Program-made: the position numbers and the translations under genes
Part shown: piece after piece, positions 59,217 to 64,000 of the stretch
Layout of the letters: each line of letters starts with the position of its first letter
Position numbering within the stretch: position 1 is the first letter of the stretch
Notes under the pieces: generated by a model
What the model was told of the DNA's origin: nothing
Databases searched by the model: none
What the model saw: the letters and a program-made list of their open reading frames with translations, nothing else
DNA from: Amorphophallus konjac
Taxonomy: Eukaryota; Streptophyta; Magnoliopsida; Alismatales; Araceae
Reading direction: 5' to 3'
Length of the DNA stretch: 64,000 nt
Assembly (NCBI GenBank): GCA_022559845.1
Contig: CM040126.1
Span: forward strand, 123,232,886-123,296,885

Positions 59217-59365
59217 ATGGGTTGGAGGCTTTTGCTTTCTTTTCCGTAATAGTTAGGGGTAAGGCGGGATGTCCCCCCCCCCCCACTTGTATTTCTGCTG
59301 TTTCTTGCAATAAAACACCAAGGGCCTACCCGGGGTCCTAGATAAGTTCCGGAAATAAAAAAAAA
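56154..59365 (+). mobile_element. L1-type LINE with RNase H, 5'-truncated
   Basis: The insertion is flanked by TGTGCTA (56147-56153 and 59366-59372) and ends with an A tract (59357-59365). Endonuclease and ORF1 are missing, as usual for 5'-truncated LINEs. It lies in the PMD gene, whose frame reads across the duplication. Confidence 0.9.
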
Positions 59366-59372
59366 TGTGCTA

Positions 59373-60530
59373 GTGCTGCATCATGGAAGTGCGACGGTGC
59401 TGGAGCCATATTATCTGCATCGATTCAGTCGTAATCTCAGCTACGATCAGCAGATTCTGCCAAGCATGGAATTCCCTTTGCTCTGTTGTTTGTATAGACA
59501 TCGAGATGCCCATTTGGTGGTGGCCTCTTGGTGGGATTTTCTATATCATGGTGACATCAGCGAGTGGATGATCCCTGCACAAGTTCACCGGGGAAAATTT
59601 GACATGCACTTTGCCCGATGGTGGTTCGAGCACAACAGTGTGTTCCGCCAGAACGCCAAGGCTATTAGGAAGATGAAGGAGTCCCACCCTTTTGAAAGAA
59701 GACTTGTCACCAGTGCCCATCAATCTGGACTTCCTCTAAGCTTGCTTCCCTCGCGTCCGTCGGGACGTTGAACGGATAACCCATACTTGGCAACGTGAGG
59801 GGCGAGCAAAGCGGGTTGAGCGTGTTGTGTACACAGGAGTACTTAAACCCCTGAGACATGTAGTTGGTGAAGCTAGGCAAGCGTCTACTTCCCGTCAAAG
59901 AGTTCCAGCTAGGTCCAGGTCCTATTCATGGCGGGACAACTTCTTAGCTGATTATGAGATCCGACATGATAGGAGGTGGAAGACTGAGCCGCTGCCCACA
60001 GGATTAGTCGCTGGAGATGTTGTTCTTAACTGGAGGAAGCATATCATTAATGTTGTGGGTTGTGCAGTGCAGTTAGACCTAATCCCTGAATTGGAGGTGG
60101 TTGATACTTTTGGGAAAATTTAGGATTTGGTCCGAAGGGCAGCTCGGGCATTCGGTATGAAGATGAAGCAATTGGTGTTGTGACCACAGACCTCATGCGG
60201 GCCTAACGGTAAGGCGAGAGACACTTTTATGTGCACATGTCTTGTCCCTCCTTTTCCTTCTTTGTTATATGAGGCCTTGACACATGGAGTTGTACCACAC
60301 CTCTTTATGTAGAGTACGTGGTCCCAGAGACAACACCAACTGGTGACACCACCATTGGGGAGACCACGGGGGACATTGCACCTCCCTCGAAGAGGGCGAG
60401 GAGGAGGACTAGTGGCAATAGCGATCAATCTATTCCTCCTTCTCAAATTGAAGAAAGTCCATCTAGAGAACATGGCGGCTCAAGTAAGCTAGTGGTCTAC
60501 GTCGATTATTTGCTTACTTCTTTTTTCTAG
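59373..60530 (+). pseudogene. PMD gene, 3' part, broken
   Basis: The frame resumes after the LINE with YYLHRFSRNLSYDQQ, SWWDFLYHGDISEWM, and HFARWWFEHNSVFRQN, the usual C-terminal half of a PMD protein. It is interrupted by TGA near 59770, then a second block 59827-60123. A further block past a frameshift (about 60130-60205) ends before a possible GTAAGG donor. A last block (60318-60530) has a basic nuclear-signal-like SKRARRRTS. Confidence 0.65.
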
Positions 60531-60825
60531 TGGTATAAGGCCATCTTTTCATGTTTTGATCACTGTCTCCTGCTCTATTCCAGGAGCAGGTGTCAAGATG
60601 AGTTTCTCCCCTATCCTTTCTGAAGTGTCCTCCTGAGCTAGGGAAGGAATATGGCTTTTACCCTTGAAGAGTTGCTCTATTCATTAGAGGGAGTGTCCCC
60701 GACGATGGGTATGGCCTCAGGTAGGGGTGTAGGAGAGGCATCTACGAGTCGCCTACCAGGTAGGATTGTAGACTTTGAATTTGTGAAGGGGAGTTGGTAT
60801 GATCTCACCCTTATTTGCTGGCTAC
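60531..60825. other. Non-coding flank between PMD remains and LTR
   Basis: No gene seen. A polypyrimidine-AG (CTCTATTCCAG near 60574-60584) could be an acceptor of another PMD exon, but no open frame follows for long. Confidence 0.4.
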
Positions 60826-62788
60826 TGTAGATTGTTTAATAGTTCTACCCTGCCCCCTTAAACTAACATGTATGTATGCACATGAACAAGCATGAACCGG
60901 CATGAAAGTATGAACAAAAGGGGGGATAAATAGACATGGAAGCGTACCGTGATCGCCACCAAAGTTGCAACAATGCCAAAGGGATGAGGAGATAAAGGAA
61001 AGGGTGCCGTGAACCTTGGAAATATGAAGAATTGATCGCGGTTAAGAACGGGATGCAGGGAACTTATGGAATCAAACCTCTTCTCCTTCCAGTCGACTAG
61101 ATGAAGAAGGCCTCACGTTCATTCATGCTTCTCCTGCAAAACAAAGCCAAAACAAAGGATAAAAACCCAATAGAATATGCATGTGTAGCATCAATCCCGC
61201 AGTGATAAAATAGGGGTAAAGATTGAGGGCAAACTCACCGGGGGGAGTTTTTAACCTCTGTGGAAGGGTGCAAAATATAGGTGTATGTGTTGTGCATGCA
61301 TAGGATTTGAAATCATGAGATTTGATGGAGAGAATAGAGAGAAACGGATGATGTAAAACGTGCAAAAATGCAAGTGTAGCAGACAGTGCAGAAAACTGTG
61401 ATGCTTTATGATTTTAAGAGGAGAAGAACTAAGAGAATAGACCATGAAATCAAGCCCAAAAGGATGGAATGGAAAGCTAATACTTCCCTCTTCAAGATGG
61501 GGTCGAAGTTGTGAGTTGAAAATGCAGCATGGCTTCGCCCCACGTCCGGAAAGAGCCCTCCGTCGTCACTGCGAACTGGGTAGTTTATATGGAGTTTGTA
61601 AAAATCTCCCACTTCCTCTCACGATTCCTGGAGATATAGTCCAAGATAAATCGAGTTCTATGGATCAAACTCGAGATAATACTAAGGACAAGAGATAGGA
61701 ATAAGTGGGACTCGATTTGGAGTAGAATTCTAGAAGTTATGGCTCTTGGAAGGACGCCACGTCGGACAGAAAAATAGAGTTTGACTTGAACTAAGATGCA
61801 TAAATCTTGAACTTTCGACCATGATTTCGAGAGATATAGCCAATGAAAATTTGAGTTCTATAGATCAAACTCGAGATAATCTAAAGGACAAGAGATAGAA
61901 ATAAATGGGGGTCAATTCGGAGTTGTATTCTAGAAGATATGGGTGCTTGAAGATAGGCACGGCAGACGGATTTTGAGATAGAGTCTAGCGCAGGCTGGAC
62001 TCTTGGGCTGGCCTAGCGGTCTATCGCAGGGCCGCAAGGGGATGGCAAACGGTCTAGGGGGTGACCGCAAGGCTCCAGGGGTGAAATGGGATGATTTTGG
62101 ATAAGTTTTTGGAAAATGGTCTAGTGAATGGCCATTTTTTGTTCCCTAGCGGTTTAGCAAATGACCGCTAGGCTGCTGAAGGAAAATTTCTGGGCAGACT
62201 TTACGTGACTTTGGAAATCTAGGCATATCTTTAAAAAGGTGCAGAACTAGCGAAAGTGGTAGAAGAAGAAATTATAGATAACGAAACGATGAACAACTTT
62301 CATGAAGAGAGCAAGATGAGAAAATGAGAGGAAGAGGGAGAAAATGGGGCGAGAACAGAGAGAAAAAATTCTGGGACGTAGGTGAACAGCATAGCATGCC
62401 GAAAAATGTGAATAACTTGAAATCGGTGGAGAACTGGCCAATGGCGTAGAAGAAGAAACTGTAGATTCTTAACAAACAAACAACTTTGGTGAAGGGCACT
62501 TAATGAATAGAGGACCAGAAGAGGATGAAAAAGGGTCATTTTCAAGATTGCATAGCGAAAAGGGCTAAATGCTTGATGGAAAGTTGATCAAAATGGGAAG
62601 GCCAGAAGCTGATAAAATAAGCCCTATGACTCTAAGAAATCATAATCCCCGAAGTTCAAAGGCTAGGGAATAATGAAATGGGCTCGAAATCTCTCCAAGG
62701 AAGACTCCAAAATAATGGATAATTCGGGACATCAAAATGACAAACAAGAGAAATAACTCAACTTGCGGGCTAAAAACGGGTGTCAATA
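60826..62788 (-). repeat. LTR, TGTTGACACCCG family, second copy
   Basis: Same family and orientation as 14888-17610: the left ends read TGTAGAT, and the right end ACGGGTGTCAATA differs from CAACA by one base. GATCGCCACCAA, the leader and the GACCGC inverted repeats are shared. No target duplication joins GCTAC (left) to GATGT (right). The bases after 62788 read GGAGGGACATC on the minus strand, a plausible polypurine tract. So it is best read as the 3' LTR of an element whose body lies to the right, beyond the window. Confidence 0.75.
62145..62172. repeat. Perfect 9-bp inverted repeat in LTR
   Basis: CCTAGCGGT-10-ACCGCTAGG. Similar but imperfect units (AGCGGTC/GCCGC, AACGGTC/GACCGC, AATGGTC/GGCCATT) lie at 62010-62140. 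Confidence 0.85.
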
Positions 62789-64000
62789 GATGTCCCTCCT
62801 TGATATCTGCTTTGCAAGGGAACGAGCGAAAGGGACACGGAGGTGAAATGGAAAGGAGATGGAGCGAAAGCGACAGCAACGAGAAATGGAGATGAAGCAG
62901 AGATTAAGCGGAGAGAACTGAAAAGCAGGCATTAAGGCAAAAGACACCTGTCATAACCAACAAGCGACAAGAATTCTCCCGAAATCACCGAACTAACCAC
63001 AAGGAATGGATGGCGCGGATGAGACATGTCTGGAGAACTAAACTAAGGGAGAAAAGGAAACACGACCAACCTCATTAGGGACACAATTCACGGACAATGA
63101 GGGGGTCGGAAGGAAACACAACATAAGAGCTGGAAGGGAGAATAAGATTGAGATAAAATCCAGTCAGGAATCACGCTGGTCAACTAGACCGAGCAGGCAG
63201 ATCAGAGAAAATATTCAAATTCGGAGTGAAATGAGGATCTCTTGTCCAAGAGAGCTGAAGCGCAACTAACCATTGCTGAGGAGAAACCTTGCACGGATTA
63301 TGAGGCGTGAGTGCTCAAAAAATGACATGATGCATTATGGCCTAAAATAAAGAAATCATCAAAATGAATGCAAAGAAAGAATAAAGTAGAAAATACTCAA
63401 GGATACTATTACTAGACTGAGCAAGACGGGGTCAAGAGTCTTCTGCAACCACGGCGTGCGAGACAGAGTCCGTCGTCCCTCACCCGATTCAACCGAGCGG
63501 CCTATCCAACGATTAACCGTATGCTCCTAGATCATCATCGTTTTTGTTAAAGGGGAACATCAGATCCCAGAACACACGGGCAACCAGCCGGTTCTTGAGA
63601 GGCTATAATAATGTAGATACCATATAGTAATGCAACAATGAGCAGGGATAGAGAGCCATACCTGACTTACTTGTGCAGGCGAAACGGCATTTTTTTTATT
63701 TTTTCTGATTTTCAAAATTTTATGAGATTTTCCAATAAGACAACATGACCAATACGCATGAGCATAACGTAACGAACAAACGAATAACTGAACCACATAC
63801 AACACAACATGATCAAATGAATGGAAAACAATATAACAAGACAAATAAGCACATATGCAATGTCATGAAAATCACATGTATGCACGATGAACATGGTGGG
63901 ACAAGATAACAACGCGGTGGGACAACACATGGTTGGGACAAGAATAAGAGAGATGACCACACGGTTGGGACAACACACGGGATATAGAGAGACGACTAAC
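62789..64000 (-). mobile_element. Probable internal region of the 60826 element, non-coding
   Basis: No coding domain is seen in either strand. The stretch is purine-rich on the plus strand, as LTR-element untranslated regions often are. GGTGGGACAA or GGTTGGGACAA recurs four times at 63896-63975. The call depends on the neighbouring LTR and polypurine-like GGAGGGACATC. Confidence 0.4.
63896..63975 (+). repeat. GGKKGGGACAA short repeats
   Basis: Four copies of (T)GGTGGGACAA or GGTTGGGACAA, most followed by an ACA-rich stretch, in 80 bases. The function is not known. Confidence 0.6.

Overview
This window is nuclear DNA of a land plant, most likely a flowering plant with a large, repeat-rich genome. 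It is almost wholly transposable elements, stacked inside each other. The elements are Tekay/Del-type Ty3/gypsy chromoviruses, a SIRE/Maximus-type Ty1/copia element, non-autonomous gypsy elements with long LTRs, an L1-type LINE with a terminal RNase H, and one end of a CACTA transposon. I see no intact host gene, no tRNA or rRNA gene and nothing bacterial. The only sequences that look host-derived are a short run of exon-like blocks (11.7-12.8 kb) and a broken plant mobile domain (PMD) gene (55.4-60.5 kb).

Layout, left to right. 1-7841: minus-strand Tekay element (called G1) with a near-intact gag-pol; its left LTR is cut by the window edge. 7842-~9500: 3' end of an older element (G3) into which G1 inserted. 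~9500-11690: old LTR-element remnants, probably minus strand. 11709-12753: exon-like host gene fragment; then AT-rich sequence to a CACTA end at 14395-14847. 14848-19282: LTR of a diverged copia element, split by a solo LTR (14888-17610, TSD AGTGC). 19283-55407: decayed plus-strand Tekay element (G2), whose 3' LTR is split by a complete copia element (23961-54573, TSD GAAAT). The copia element carries three further insertions: a Tekay-type solo LTR (25019-28349) in its 5' LTR, non-autonomous element G4 (34406-41761, minus, TSD TACAT) in its RT gene, and non-autonomous element G5 (43483-51400, plus, TSD AGTAC) between pol and the 3' LTR. 55408-60530: PMD gene remains, split by a LINE (56154-59365, TSD TGTGCTA). 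60826-62788: LTR of the same family as the solo LTR at 14888. 62789-64000: probably internal sequence of that element.

How the parts work together. G1 looks complete apart from a stop a few codons before the usual end. The copia element, G2, the LINE and the PMD gene carry stops and frameshifts. G4 and G5 have LTRs, primer sites and a gag but no pol, so they would need enzymes from another element. Downstream of gag both share a second coding region of unknown function.

The most unusual pattern is that nearly every LTR here carries a chain of short inverted repeats. Each family has its own stem sequence but the layout is the same. The next most unusual is the shared unknown ORF2 of G4 and G5.
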